Below are positions 24,839-32,697 of a DNA stretch of 51,197 nt, in pieces. The translations under genes were made by a program, and so were the position numbers. The stretch's first letter is position 1. Each line of letters starts with the position of its first letter. Source of the DNA: UMGS1668 sp035447605 (GTDB lineage: Bacteria > Bacillota > Clostridia > Oscillospirales > Ruminococcaceae); NCBI GenBank assembly GCA_035447605.1, contig DAOTHJ010000017.1, positions 1 through 51,197 on the forward strand, in the 5' to 3' direction. The notes under the pieces were generated by a model. The model was not told the origin of the DNA, made no database searches, and saw nothing but the letters and a program-made list of their open reading frames with translations.

Positions 24839-26308
24839 TTATTGTCCGGAACCGAGAAGACCAACCTTCGCGTTGAAATCATTGATTAGCGCGTCGATCT
24901 CGGCCTCCTGTTTGTGAACGGCGCCGAAGGTGTGTTCCCAGTCGTACCAAAGGGCATCCAGCTCGGCCTTGCTCCTGCCCTGCTGCTCGCACCAGGTGAA
25001 GTATTTGAGGTTGTGGATGCGCTTCCTGCCGTAGTAGGTCAGTTCCTCCATATAAGAGGTGTCGGCGGCGAGCAGGTAGCGGGCAAAATCGACCGCCGCG
25101 GTGGAGGTGGTGTAGCGGCCGTCCTCTTCGGCCATCTCATCGATCCGGGAGCCGTAGAGAACCGCGCTGTCCGTCAGAACGGTCTCGACGACGTCGCCCG
25201 CGGTCAGTTCATAGTATTTTGCCAGCTTGATGGCGGCAAGGACGTTTGCGATGCCGGAGATCCCGAGCCACGGCAGCTTCTCGGCCAAGGCGTCGGTGAT
25301 ACCGGCCTCCGAGACCAGGTATTCCTGCCCGGCGGATTCGTTGAAGAGGCGCAGCAGCTTCCGGCAGGCCATGTCGTCGACGCCGACGATCATGTCGGTC
25401 TGGCGGCAGTCGTGGATCCACGGGACGCTGCTGTCGCCGATGCCCTCGATATGGTGATCGCCGAAGCCGTTGTTGAGCAGAGTCGGGCACTGCGCCGCCT
25501 CGCCGACCGCGACTTTGACGGACGGGAAAAGCTCTTTGAGCTTATCCCCGGCGGCGGTGGTGCCCGCCGAGCCGGAGGAAAAAACCGCGCCCGCGAGACG
25601 GTAGCCCGGGCCGAGAGATTTGAAGACCTCGACCATGGCGTCCCCGGTGACCGCATAGTGCCAAAGGTGGTTGCCCATCTCCTCGAACTGGTTGAAGACC
25701 ATGACGTCCTCCCCGGAATTCCGGAGGCCGGAGACCGCTTTCAGCAGCTCCGAGACGCCGCCGGCCGGAGTCTTGAGAACTTCCGCGCCGAGCTTTTCGA
25801 GCCACTCAAAGCGCTCCCGGCTCATATTCTCGGGCATGACGGCGACGGAGCGGCATTTGAGCAGCGCGGAGTTGAACGCGCCGCCACGGCAGTAGTTTCC
25901 GGTGGAGGGCCAGACGGCCTTATTTTTGGTGACGTCGAACTGCCCGGTGACGAGGCGCGGCACCAGACAGCCGTAGGCGGCCCCGACCTTGTGGCAGCCC
26001 GTCGGGAAGAATTTCCCCACGAGGCAGATGATCCGCGCCTTGACGCCCGTGAGAGAGGAGGGCAGCTCGATATAGTTCGGCTTGCCGTAGACGCCGCCCT
26101 TTTCGACCGGCATGTTCTTCCATGTGATGCGGAAGAGATTGACCGGGTCGAGATCGTCCATCGCCGTCGTGCGCAGGCGGTTTTTGATCTCCTGCGGAAC
26201 GGAGTCCGGCTCCTTCATCTGCGCAAAGGTCGGCAAAATGATATTTTCCCGTTTTGCAGCTTCAATATTGTGCTCCAGCTGCTCGGAGTTTCTTGTCAAA
26301 TCAATCAT
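24839..26308 (-). CDS. PLP-dependent enzyme, fold type II (cysteine synthase/threonine synthase superfamily)
   Basis: This 489-residue protein keeps the features of fold-type II PLP enzymes. Probable Schiff-base Lys107 lies in PTGCHKVGAAY, the substrate-carboxylate loop is STGN at 135-138, the PLP-phosphate loop is GSAGTTAAG near 255-263, and GDHHIEGIG corresponds to the HKIQGIG-type motif of cysteine synthases. It is about 150 residues longer than a cysteine synthase, with extra N- and C-terminal segments. It starts 24 bp after an MtnA-like isomerase gene and the two form an operon. It likely catalyses a beta-elimination or beta-replacement on an unknown substrate. Family call is firm; no named activity is claimed. 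Confidence 0.82.
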   Translation of the reverse strand: MIDLTRNSEQLEHNIEAAKRENIILPTFAQMKEPDSVPQEIKNRLRTTAMDDLDPVNLFRITWKNMPVEKGGVYGKPNYIELPSSLTGVKARIICLVGKFFPTGCHKVGAAYGCLVPRLVTGQFDVTKNKAVWPSTGNYCRGGAFNSALLKCRSVAVMPENMSRERFEWLEKLGAEVLKTPAGGVSELLKAVSGLRNSGEDVMVFNQFEEMGNHLWHYAVTGDAMVEVFKSLGPGYRLAGAVFSSGSAGTTAAGDKLKELFPSVKVAVGEAAQCPTLLNNGFGDHHIEGIGDSSVPWIHDCRQTDMIVGVDDMACRKLLRLFNESAGQEYLVSEAGITDALAEKLPWLGISGIANVLAAIKLAKYYELTAGDVVETVLTDSAVLYGSRIDEMAEEDGRYTTSTAAVDFARYLLAADTSYMEELTYYGRKRIHNLKYFTWCEQQGRSKAELDALWYDWEHTFGAVHKQEAEIDALINDFNAKVGLLGSGQ

Positions 26309-26332
26309 AGGTTCTCCCGATTCTGTAAATCA

Positions 26333-27397
26333 TTACACGACGACATCGTATTCGCCCTCGGAATTGCCGGCATAGTAATCCGCGAGTTTATAGGGGCTGA
26401 AGATGCCCCGATCGGTGACGACGCCGGTGACGAGCTTCGGCGGCGTTTTGTCGAAAGCCGGATAGTATCCTTTGACGCCCTCCATGGCGGTGGGATTGCC
26501 GAGCGCCTCCAGCACGAGGCGCGGGTCGCGTTCCTCAATATGGACATCCTCGGCCCGGGCGTGACATTTATCCGGCGCACCGGTAACATAATATGGAATG
26601 CCCCAGTATTTGGCGCAGAGGGCAACCTGGAACGTGCCGACCTTGTTGACCACCCAGCCGTCCATCGTGATGGCATCCGCCGCGGAGGTGAAAAGATCGA
26701 CAGATTTCTCCTTCATCGTCCAGCCGGGCATGTTGTCCGTGATGACGGTGACGTCGAAGCCCTGATCGAAAGCGACGCTGGCCGTCAGCCGCGCGCCCTG
26801 AAAATACGGCCTTGTCTCCGGGCAGATGACCTTGATGTCGAGGCCCCGGGCGGCCGCTTCTTTAAGCATAAAGCCGACGATCGTCTCGGCGAAACACTGC
26901 GTCATGATCGTGCCGTGGGTCGGGAATTTATCGACCAAATATTTCGCGGTTTTTTCGATCTTATGGTAGCGCTTCTCGGTGACGGCGACGGTATGGCCAA
27001 AGACGGCCTCGGCGACATCCTCTCCGGATTCCATGGCGCGGCCGGCCGCATCGAGACAGCCGTCGGTGATGATGCGCATGCGCTTCTCCGTGGTCGGGCG
27101 CGCGGTGGCCAACAGATCCGCCGCCTTAGCAAGATACTCTCTTCTGGCCTCTCCGCCGAGGCGCTCGGATTCCTTCGCGGCAAGGGCCATGCCCATTCCG
27201 GCGGCGAGATACGGGCCGGCGCTCTGGGTGACCATATCCTTGATCGCCTGCGCCACCTCCTCCGTGCTTTTACAGGTCACGAAAGAGACGGGATGCGGAT
27301 AACATCGGCGGTCCAGAATCCGGACGGCGCCGTCCTCATACCACGCCACATTTTCAAACTGAAGCAGAAATGCAAGCCCATCGTCGGCTCTTCCCAT
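26333..27397 (-). CDS. MtnA/eIF2B-alpha-like sugar-phosphate isomerase
   Basis: This 354-residue protein belongs to the family of S-methyl-5-thioribose-1-phosphate isomerase and ribose-1,5-bisphosphate isomerase. The N-terminal part (ILDRRCYPHPVSFV, AIKDMVTQSAGP) and the core (ETRPYFQGARLTA, NKVGTFQVALCAKYWGIPYYV) align with MtnA. The catalytic Cys is kept at C168 (TQCFAE) and the Asp at D241 (SAADAITMDG). Two family motifs differ: HCNxG became QCFAE and GADRI became AADAI, losing the Arg. ATG 27397 is chosen for its GGGAGGAATT site. The altered pocket suggests a substrate other than methylthioribose 1-phosphate. It heads an operon with the PLP enzyme, so the two likely act in one pathway. 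Confidence 0.82.
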   Translation of the reverse strand: MGRADDGLAFLLQFENVAWYEDGAVRILDRRCYPHPVSFVTCKSTEEVAQAIKDMVTQSAGPYLAAGMGMALAAKESERLGGEARREYLAKAADLLATARPTTEKRMRIITDGCLDAAGRAMESGEDVAEAVFGHTVAVTEKRYHKIEKTAKYLVDKFPTHGTIMTQCFAETIVGFMLKEAAARGLDIKVICPETRPYFQGARLTASVAFDQGFDVTVITDNMPGWTMKEKSVDLFTSAADAITMDGWVVNKVGTFQVALCAKYWGIPYYVTGAPDKCHARAEDVHIEERDPRLVLEALGNPTAMEGVKGYYPAFDKTPPKLVTGVVTDRGIFSPYKLADYYAGNSEGEYDVVV

Positions 27398-27706
27398 TGA
27401 TAATTCCTCCCGAATCCAACAAATTGAAACCGCACGCCAAGCGTCCGGCAGAAACTTTTTAAAAGATATATCCCCGGAAAGCACGGCGGCTGAAGCGGCT
27501 GCCGGCACAGGAAATGACCGCTCTTTCATCCTCTCCGGTATATCCGGCTCTCTTTTTCACCGAAGCCGCAAAAGGGGCCCTGGGAACAAAACACCCAAAC
27601 GGGTTTCCCAAAATATGAGGACGTCTGTCCTTCCGGAAAGCGCGGCCTCTTCCCTTTCGGCGCCATAATCCTCCTGACGAAAAGCGCATGCTCTCCGTGT
27701 TTTTTG
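27398..27706. other. Intergenic stretch with one weak small frame
   Basis: Downstream of the dCMP deaminase and upstream of the isomerase, both minus strand. A 46-codon frame (27666-27526, minus) begins 3 nt after AGGAGG, but the spacing is too short and the composition unconvincing. No clear promoter for the isomerase was found. Confidence 0.4.
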
Positions 27707-28198
27707 TCAGTAGCCCATCGTTCCGGTCAACGAATCATCGTTGAGCACCCATGCCTCATAGACGTCAACCTCGCGGAAATGCTCCTTGTCGTCCCGGATG
27801 ACGACGGTCTTGATGCCGGCGTTGATGATCATGCGCTTGCACATCGCGCAGGGGTTGCTGTTGGAGACGTATTCTCCGGTGGCGGCCTCCTTGCCGACCA
27901 GATAGAGCGTAGAATCCAGCATCTCGGAGCGCGAGGCATGGATGATCGCGTTCATCTCCGCGTGGACGGAGCGGCAGAGCTCATAGCGCTCGCCCCGCGG
28001 GACGTTGAGCTTTTCCCGCATGCAGAAGCCGAGGTCGCTGCAGTTTTTTCTCTGCCGCGGCGCGCCGACGTAGCCTGTGGAAACAATCTGATCATTCTTG
28101 ACAATGATGGCCCCGTAATTCCTGCGCAGACAGGTGCCGCGCTCGAGAACCGTTTCCGCAATATCGAGATAGTAATTCTGCTTGTCTCGTCTTTCCAT
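27707..28198 (-). CDS. Deoxycytidylate (dCMP) deaminase
   Basis: This 163-residue zinc enzyme converts dCMP to dUMP for thymidylate synthesis. It has the zinc ligands HAEMNAI (His at about 84) and PCAMCKR (two Cys, about 112-115), the GAIIVKNDQIVSTGYVGAP N-terminal motif, and the extra GFCMREK segment typical of ComEB/dCMP deaminases. The ATG at 28198 was chosen for its GGAGGACAAC ribosome site; an upstream ATG at 28213 overlaps that site. It has its own promoter and is monocistronic. The function is well supported by family. Confidence 0.9.
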   Translation of the reverse strand: MERRDKQNYYLDIAETVLERGTCLRRNYGAIIVKNDQIVSTGYVGAPRQRKNCSDLGFCMREKLNVPRGERYELCRSVHAEMNAIIHASRSEMLDSTLYLVGKEAATGEYVSNSNPCAMCKRMIINAGIKTVVIRDDKEHFREVDVYEAWVLNDDSLTGTMGY

Positions 28199-28235
28199 GT
28201 TGTCCTCCGGCATTTAAATAGGATTGATAAATTCT

Positions 28236-28264
28236 ATCATAGCCTTTTTCCCGCCCCGTTGCAA
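28236..28264 (-). promoter_or_regulatory. Promoter of dCMP deaminase
   Basis: Minus-strand TTGCAA (28264-28259), 17-bp spacer, TATGAT (28241-28236). Confidence 0.75.
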
Positions 28265-28326
28265 CCGTCGCCGCCGGAGAAATTCTCTTTTCCGGAAAAT
28301 ATTCCAAATTTCTCATATATTTATGA

Positions 28327-28520
28327 TATAATACGAAAAAAGGGGCTTTGCAGGGGAATTCTTCGCCTCTCCGCGTCTTTTACGCGGAGGAAATGGGAAC
28401 CTTAAGCGAGGCGTCTTTGCCACGCAGAATTTGTGGAATCTCTGCGCACGGTACGGCTTCCTTTTTGGAGGATATGATGATCGTTTGCACGGAGGCATTG
28501 GAAATTTCTTTTGTGTAAAC
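28327..28520 (+). ncRNA. Candidate structured leader or small RNA upstream of tadA
   Basis: A TATAAT at 28327-28332 (weak -35) is followed by nested helices: CGCCTC (28364-28369) with GAGGCG (28408-28413) enclosing TCCGCGT/ACGCGGA (28370-28376 with 28382-28388), then CGCAGA/TCTGCG (28423-28428 with 28441-28446). A 14-codon frame (28474-28518) with a GGAGG site follows. No known RNA family is recognised. Confidence 0.35.
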
Positions 28521-28613
28521 AAGATCTCTCCCGGCCGTATGCCGCCGGTATTTTGGGCAGGCCATGGGAAACGAACTGCTCGGGGCTAAAAAGATTGTTT
28601 ACGGAGGTGCCGC

Positions 28614-29099
28614 ATGGCGGAAAACACAGATGAGGCGTATATGCGGGAGGCGCTGGAGCTCGCAAAACAGGCGGCGGCGCTCGGCGAGGTGCCGGTCGGC
28701 GCGGTGGTCGTCTGGGAAGGGGAAATCGTCGGCCGCGGCTATAACCGGCGGGAGACGGACAAAAACGCCCTCGCCCACGCGGAACTCGCCGCAATCGGCG
28801 AAGCCTGCCGAAGGCTCGGCGGCTGGCGGCTCTGGAAGGCGGCGCTCTACGTCACGCTCGAGCCCTGCCCCATGTGCGCTGGCGCGATCGTAAACGCCCG
28901 AATTCCGAGGGTGGTCTTCGGCGCGGCGGATCCGAAATCCGGCGCCTGCGGAAGCGTTACGGATCTGTGCGGTTTGCCCGGCGGTTATCATCCCAAAGTG
29001 GAATCCGGGCTGCTGGCGGAGGAATCCTCGGCCCTGCTGGCGGAATTCTTTCAAAACCTGCGGGCAGGTCCCGCCGCCGGAACGGAAAACGCCCTGTAA
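28614..29099 (+). CDS. tadA: tRNA-specific adenosine deaminase
   Basis: This 161-residue zinc deaminase converts A34 to inosine in tRNA-Arg(ACG). The zinc and catalytic motifs are HAELAAI (His and Glu at about 57 and 59) and PCPMCAGAI (two Cys near 87-90). The N-terminal ALGEVPVGAVVV and the C-terminal PKSGACGSV, HPKVESGLL and ALLAEFF elements are the TadA signature and separate it from cytidine deaminases. ATG 28614 has GGAGGTG upstream. In many Firmicutes the SRP RNA and dnaX follow; here a GC-rich structured region and a terminator follow instead. Confidence 0.93.
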   Translation: MAENTDEAYMREALELAKQAAALGEVPVGAVVVWEGEIVGRGYNRRETDKNALAHAELAAIGEACRRLGGWRLWKAALYVTLEPCPMCAGAIVNARIPRVVFGAADPKSGACGSVTDLCGLPGGYHPKVESGLLAEESSALLAEFFQNLRAGPAAGTENAL

Positions 29100-29104
29100 G
29101 TGAA

Positions 29105-29270
29105 AAAAGCCGGAGGAAGCCGCCCGATTCCCGGACCTAAGACCGGGAAATCCATTGGGCCGGAAGCCGCCGCAAGCAGAATGTCTAAACGCTTGACAGC
29201 GCTTCAGAGGCGGCGCGGATTTCTTTTTTGAAGATGCAAGAATAGTGTGCGCCGTTTTTCTTAATTCTGT
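29105..29270 (+). ncRNA. Candidate structured RNA between tadA and a terminator
   Basis: Helices are visible: TTCCCGG/CCGGGAA near 29129-29151, flanked by GCCCGAT and ATTGGGC, which pair with one G-U; CGCT-TGAC-AGCG near 29190-29201; and CGGCGC with GCGCCG (about 29212 and 29250), followed by five T residues. There is no open frame. The position matches that of the SRP RNA in Bacillus, but the SRP domain-IV consensus is not met. It may be only a folded tadA 3' UTR. Confidence 0.35.
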
Positions 29271-29276
29271 CGGATA

Positions 29277-29318
29277 AATAATCCGAACCGCGTAACGGTC
29301 CGGATTATTTCTTTTTTT
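29277..29318 (+). terminator. Strong rho-independent terminator
   Basis: AATAATCCG pairs with CGGATTATT, with an inner CCG/CGG, followed by TCTTTTTTT. Confidence 0.92.
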
Positions 29319-29329
29319 CGGAAATCTTT

Positions 29330-29925
29330 ATAAGCGACGGAGCCGCGCACCGACGCAGGGATGGAAACACCTGCGAACCCCGCCCCCAAGCCGAAAACAT
29401 CCGCAAGACCACAGATCGAAAAAGATTAAGAATTTTTTGGGCTCAAACTGCCGATGCAAGCCATAGCTGCCCAAGAAGCCGGAAATCCAGGGTGTGCACC
29501 GAAGCAGGGGGCAGGAAATGGCCGCAAATTCCGCTTTCATAGGGACGAAACACCTGCAATACCGCCACCAAAGATAAAATTTCCATGGCCGCAAGCTGCC
29601 GAGATGAACCGTGGCCGTCCCAAAAAACGGGGGCCTCAGGCAGTATGGGCGCCGCCGACGCAAAACAAAAATACCTGCGAATCCCGCCCCCGCAAAACCG
29701 AAACATGCGGAAAAGCCGCTCATTGCCGGGAAAGGTTCAGATATTTTTTGTAAATACAAAGCTGATGATGCAAAACCACTGCTTTCGGAAAATCCGAATT
29801 TTTCGGGTGATCTACCGGTGCCGCCGAGGAGCCGAAAATGCCCTGAAATTCCGCTTTCAAAAAGCCAAAGCGCCTGCAAGACCACAGAGCTCTCATAAGA
29901 TTAAAGATTTTTTGCGGACAGATGA
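29330..29925. repeat. Four diverged tandem copies of a 145-180 bp repeat
   Basis: On the minus strand a block of about 60 bp recurs at about 29885, 29705, 29560 and 29405, each with TTTCGG or GGCTTT, then GCGGnATT, a GCAGG or GCGGCC, an ATTTT/GTTTC run and a CGGnGC end. A preceding block is also shared: GTGGTCTTGC preceded by AAAAAATCTTTAATCTT-like sequence is nearly identical before the copies at 29885 and 29405. The reading frame shifts between copies and stops interrupt, so the array is not protein coding. It fills the interval between the terminator at 29318 and the cadC promoter. Confidence 0.7.
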
Positions 29926-29933
29926 AAAAGGAA

Positions 29934-29962
29934 TTGACAGCCTCTCCTGTATGTGGTATATT
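29934..29962 (+). promoter_or_regulatory. Promoter of the cadC-cadA operon
   Basis: TTGACA (29934-29939), 17-bp spacer, TATATT (29957-29962). Confidence 0.85.
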
Positions 29963-29972
29963 AAGCATGTAA

Positions 29973-29992
29973 ATATGAACAGTTGTTCATAT
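29973..29992. promoter_or_regulatory. ArsR/SmtB-type operator
   Basis: Perfect 9-bp inverted repeat ATATGAACA-GT-TGTTCATAT, the classic 12-2-12-like site bound by SmtB/CadC-type repressors. It sits just after the -10 element, so the repressor would control its own operon. Confidence 0.88.
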
Positions 29993-30026
29993 ATTCAGAT
30001 GATTGAACGGTCAGGAGGTTTTTGAT

Positions 30027-30368
30027 ATGGCGGAACTTCATCCCGAACATCAGCACATTATCGCGCAGGCAAAATCCAACATGCCCTCCGACGAGACGCT
30101 TCAGGCGACCGCGGAGGTTTTTAAAGTGTTTGGCGACGGAACCCGCATTCGCATCCTCGCGGGCCTTTCTGAGGGAGAAATGTGCGTCTGCTGCCTTTCC
30201 GACCTGCTCGGCATGGAGCAGAGCGCGGTCTCCCACCAGCTCCGCATCCTGAAGGCTGCGAGGCTGGTCAAAAACCGTCGGGAGGGCAGACAGATCTATT
30301 ATTCCCTCGACGACGTTCACATCGCCTCGATTTTGAATGCGGGAATCTCCCACGTGGAAGAAAAGTAA
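30027..30368 (+). CDS. ArsR/SmtB-family metal-sensing repressor (CadC-like)
   Basis: This 113-residue winged-helix dimer represses the downstream exporter until metal binds. The HTH is LSDLLGMEQSAVSHQLRILKAA (about 58-79). Two metal sites are visible. The first is an alpha-3N thiolate site, EMCVCCLSDLLG (C53, C55, C56), like the CVC of CadC, with N-terminal His5, His8 and His10 as possible further ligands. The second is an alpha-5 site with D96, H98, H109 and E112, in the Zn-site spacing DxH-x10-HxxE. It should therefore sense both soft (Cd/Pb) and Zn ions. ATG 30027 follows CAGGAGG. The operator lies 35 bp upstream. Confidence 0.92.
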   Translation: MAELHPEHQHIIAQAKSNMPSDETLQATAEVFKVFGDGTRIRILAGLSEGEMCVCCLSDLLGMEQSAVSHQLRILKAARLVKNRREGRQIYYSLDDVHIASILNAGISHVEEK

Positions 30369-30386
30369 CGGAAAGAAGGGCCTTAT

Positions 30387-32330
30387 ATGGCTGAAAATAC
30401 ATCCTGCGCCGTTTGCAGGCAGATGGATTCATCCTGTGAATACGGAAGCGCACGCAAAAACGAGCCCGAGAACGAGCACGAAAATGAGCACGAGGAAAAC
30501 GGATTCCGCAGGTCGGATTATGTTCTCTTCGGCGTCAGCGCCGTGCTGCTGGTTCTCTCCGCCGTCGGCATTCCGGAAAATTTCACATGGGTTCCCGCGG
30601 CGCTGGCGGCTCTGCTCTGTGGCTGGAAAACGCTGAAAGAGGGCTTCCGGAGCCTTTTGCATCTGCGCGCCGACGAGGAGCTTTTGATGACCATCGCGGT
30701 GATCGCCGCGTTTCTCATCGGAGAATATACCGAAGGGGCTCTGGTCGCCGTTCTGTTTTCGCTGGGTGAAAAGTTGGAGGAGGCCGCGGTCGGCCGCTCG
30801 GAGCGGGAGATCAAGGCGCTCGCCAACATCCGGCCCGATACCGCCAACCTCGTGACGCCGGAAGGCATCGTCGCCGCCAAAGCGGAAGGCATTGCCGTCG
30901 GGAGCGAAATTTTGGTGAAATCCGGCGAGCGCATGCCGATCGACGCGGCGCTGCTCTCGGAGAGCGCCTCCGCCGACCTCTCCGCCCTGACCGGAGAGAG
31001 TCTGCCGGTCGATTACGCGGAAGGCGCGGTCATTCCGGCCGGCGCGGTCATTCTCGGCAAGCCGGTACACTGCCGGACCGTCGGCACCTATGGCGATTCC
31101 GCGGCGGCGCGCATCCTGGATCTTGTGGAAAACAGCGTCTCCGGCAAGGGCAAAGCGGAAAAATTTATCACGAAATTTTCGGCCATTTATACGCCTTGCG
31201 CCATCGGAGCGGCCGCGCTGATCGCTTTTGCGCCGCCCGTTCTCGGATGGCTTCCCTTTTCCGATTCCATCTATCGGGCGCTGACCTTCCTGGTCGCCGC
31301 GTGCCCCTGCGCGCTCGTAATTTCCATCCCGCTTTCCTACTTTGCGGGCATCGGCGCGGCCTCCAAAGCCGGCGCGCTGTTTAAAGGCTCCCAGTACATG
31401 GAGCTGCTCTCCAAGGTGAAAATCGCGGCCTTCGATAAGACCGGCACCGTCACCTCCGGACAGTTCTCCGTCACGAAGATCTACGCGGCGGACGGCTTTA
31501 CCGAGGATCAGGTTCTGGCCACCTGCGCCGCTGCGGAGACCTACTCCGACCACCCCTTCGCGAAAGCGGTCCGGGAAAAGGCCGCACGCATGGGGCTTGC
31601 GATCCCGGAGGCGGAAAAGGTCTGCGAGATCGCCGGCCGGGGACTGACCGTGACCGTCGGCGGCAGACAGCTTGCCTGCGGAAACATCAAATTTGCGCCG
31701 GAAGAACTCAGGGATTCTCTCCCCGAGGCGAATATCTACCTTTTTGAAGAAGAAAAATACCTTGGTGCACTGGTGCTGGCCGATACGCCGCGGGAGAACT
31801 CTGCGGCCGCTGTCGCCATGCTCAGGCAGCTTGGCGTTCAGCGCACCGTCATGCTGACCGGCGACAACGAAAAGGCCGCCGCCGACACCGCCGCCCTCTG
31901 CGGCATGGACGAATATCGCTCCGGCCTGATGCCGGAAGATAAAGTGTCCGTCGTCAACGAACTCAAAAAAGACGGCATCACCGTTTTTGCCGGGGACGGC
32001 ATCAACGACGCGCCGGTGCTGGCCGCCGCGGATGTCGGCGCCGCCATGGGCATGGGAACCGACGCGGCCATTGAATCCGCGGACCTTGTGCTGATGCGCG
32101 GCGGGATCGGGGCGCTTGCAAAGGCGGTCTGGATCAGCAAAAAGACGATGACCTGCGTCCGGCAGAACACGGTTTTCATCCTCGGATGCAAGGCGCTCGT
32201 TTTGGCGCTCGGCGCGGCCGGTCTCTCACCGGTCTGGCTCGCGGTCTTTGCGGATGTGGGCGTCTGCCTGATCACCGTCGTCTGGTCCGCAAGGCTGCTG
32301 CGCCTCAAAGCGCCGGAAGCGGGGCTGTAA
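30387..32330 (+). CDS. cadA: Heavy-metal-exporting P1B-type ATPase (Zn/Cd/Pb, CadA/ZntA class)
   Basis: This 647-residue exporter pumps Zn, Cd or Pb out using ATP. The CPC metal motif is at about 307-309 (AACPCALV), the phosphorylated Asp at about 349 in FDKTGT, the actuator TGES in ALTGESLPV near 206, and the hinge GDGINDAPVL near 535. It has no ferredoxin-like HMA domain. Instead, a short N terminus carries CAVCRQMDSSC (7-17) and a His/Glu run (ENEHENEHEE, about 30-39), a plausible simple metal-capture tail. It is 18 bp downstream of the repressor. The CPC class plus regulator support divalent soft-metal export; copper is less likely. Confidence 0.93.
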   Translation: MAENTSCAVCRQMDSSCEYGSARKNEPENEHENEHEENGFRRSDYVLFGVSAVLLVLSAVGIPENFTWVPAALAALLCGWKTLKEGFRSLLHLRADEELLMTIAVIAAFLIGEYTEGALVAVLFSLGEKLEEAAVGRSEREIKALANIRPDTANLVTPEGIVAAKAEGIAVGSEILVKSGERMPIDAALLSESASADLSALTGESLPVDYAEGAVIPAGAVILGKPVHCRTVGTYGDSAAARILDLVENSVSGKGKAEKFITKFSAIYTPCAIGAAALIAFAPPVLGWLPFSDSIYRALTFLVAACPCALVISIPLSYFAGIGAASKAGALFKGSQYMELLSKVKIAAFDKTGTVTSGQFSVTKIYAADGFTEDQVLATCAAAETYSDHPFAKAVREKAARMGLAIPEAEKVCEIAGRGLTVTVGGRQLACGNIKFAPEELRDSLPEANIYLFEEEKYLGALVLADTPRENSAAAVAMLRQLGVQRTVMLTGDNEKAAADTAALCGMDEYRSGLMPEDKVSVVNELKKDGITVFAGDGINDAPVLAAADVGAAMGMGTDAAIESADLVLMRGGIGALAKAVWISKKTMTCVRQNTVFILGCKALVLALGAAGLSPVWLAVFADVGVCLITVVWSARLLRLKAPEAGL

Positions 32331-32374
32331 TCCGTCCGTCCTGAATGAAACCTGCCTCTTTCCCGAAAAATCCG

Positions 32375-32404
32375 TTGACATGGAAGATAAGGTTGTGATA
32401 TATT
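32375..32404 (+). promoter_or_regulatory. Promoter of the tRNA-Ser pair
   Basis: TTGACA (32375-32380), 18-bp spacer, TATATT (32399-32404), 19 bp before the first tRNA. Confidence 0.8.
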
Positions 32405-32422
32405 ATTACTCGACCAAACCGT

Positions 32423-32514
<92 letters not shown>

Positions 32515-32554
32515 CACCTCTTTAAGGGGAATATCAAAGCGAGAACGCTACCAT

Positions 32555-32644
32555 GGAGAAGTACTCAAGTGGTGACGAGGCGCCCCTGCTAAGGGCGTAG
32601 GGCTCGAAAGGGTCGCGGGGGTTCGAGTCCCCCCTTCTCCGCCA
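32555..32644 (+). tRNA. tRNA-Ser (GCU anticodon)
   Basis: Acceptor arm GGAGAAG/CTTCTCC, anticodon stem CGCCC/GGGCG with loop CTGCTAA (anticodon GCT), long variable arm, T-arm GGTTCGAGTCC and encoded CCA (32642-32644). Together with the preceding gene it covers the UCA and AGY serine codons. Confidence 0.96.
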
Positions 32645-32650
32645 TTGAAT

Positions 32651-32697
32651 AAAACCGGGAATCGCATAGTTTATGCGGTTCCCGGTTTTATTATTTT
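32651..32697 (+). terminator. Terminator of the tRNA-Ser pair
   Basis: AAAACCGGGAA (32651-32661) pairs with TTCCCGGTTTT (32679-32689), with an inner GCAT/ATGC, followed by T-rich sequence. Confidence 0.92.

Noticed and set aside
27526..27666. 46-codon minus-strand frame with AGGAGG
   Set aside because: The ribosome site is only 3 nt from the ATG and the protein has no recognisable feature or support.
29130..29200. SRP RNA after tadA
   Set aside because: A CCGGAAG and a GCAAGCAG are present, but the domain-IV loop sequence and spacing do not match the SRP consensus.
29328..29885. 185-codon minus-strand frame in the tandem-repeat region
   Set aside because: Repeats appear in different frames and the composition (Phe/Cys/Gly/Arg) is unnatural; no ribosome site.
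29330..29925. CRISPR-like array
   Set aside because: Repeats are long, diverged and unequally spaced, without short identical repeats or unique spacers, and no cas gene is nearby.
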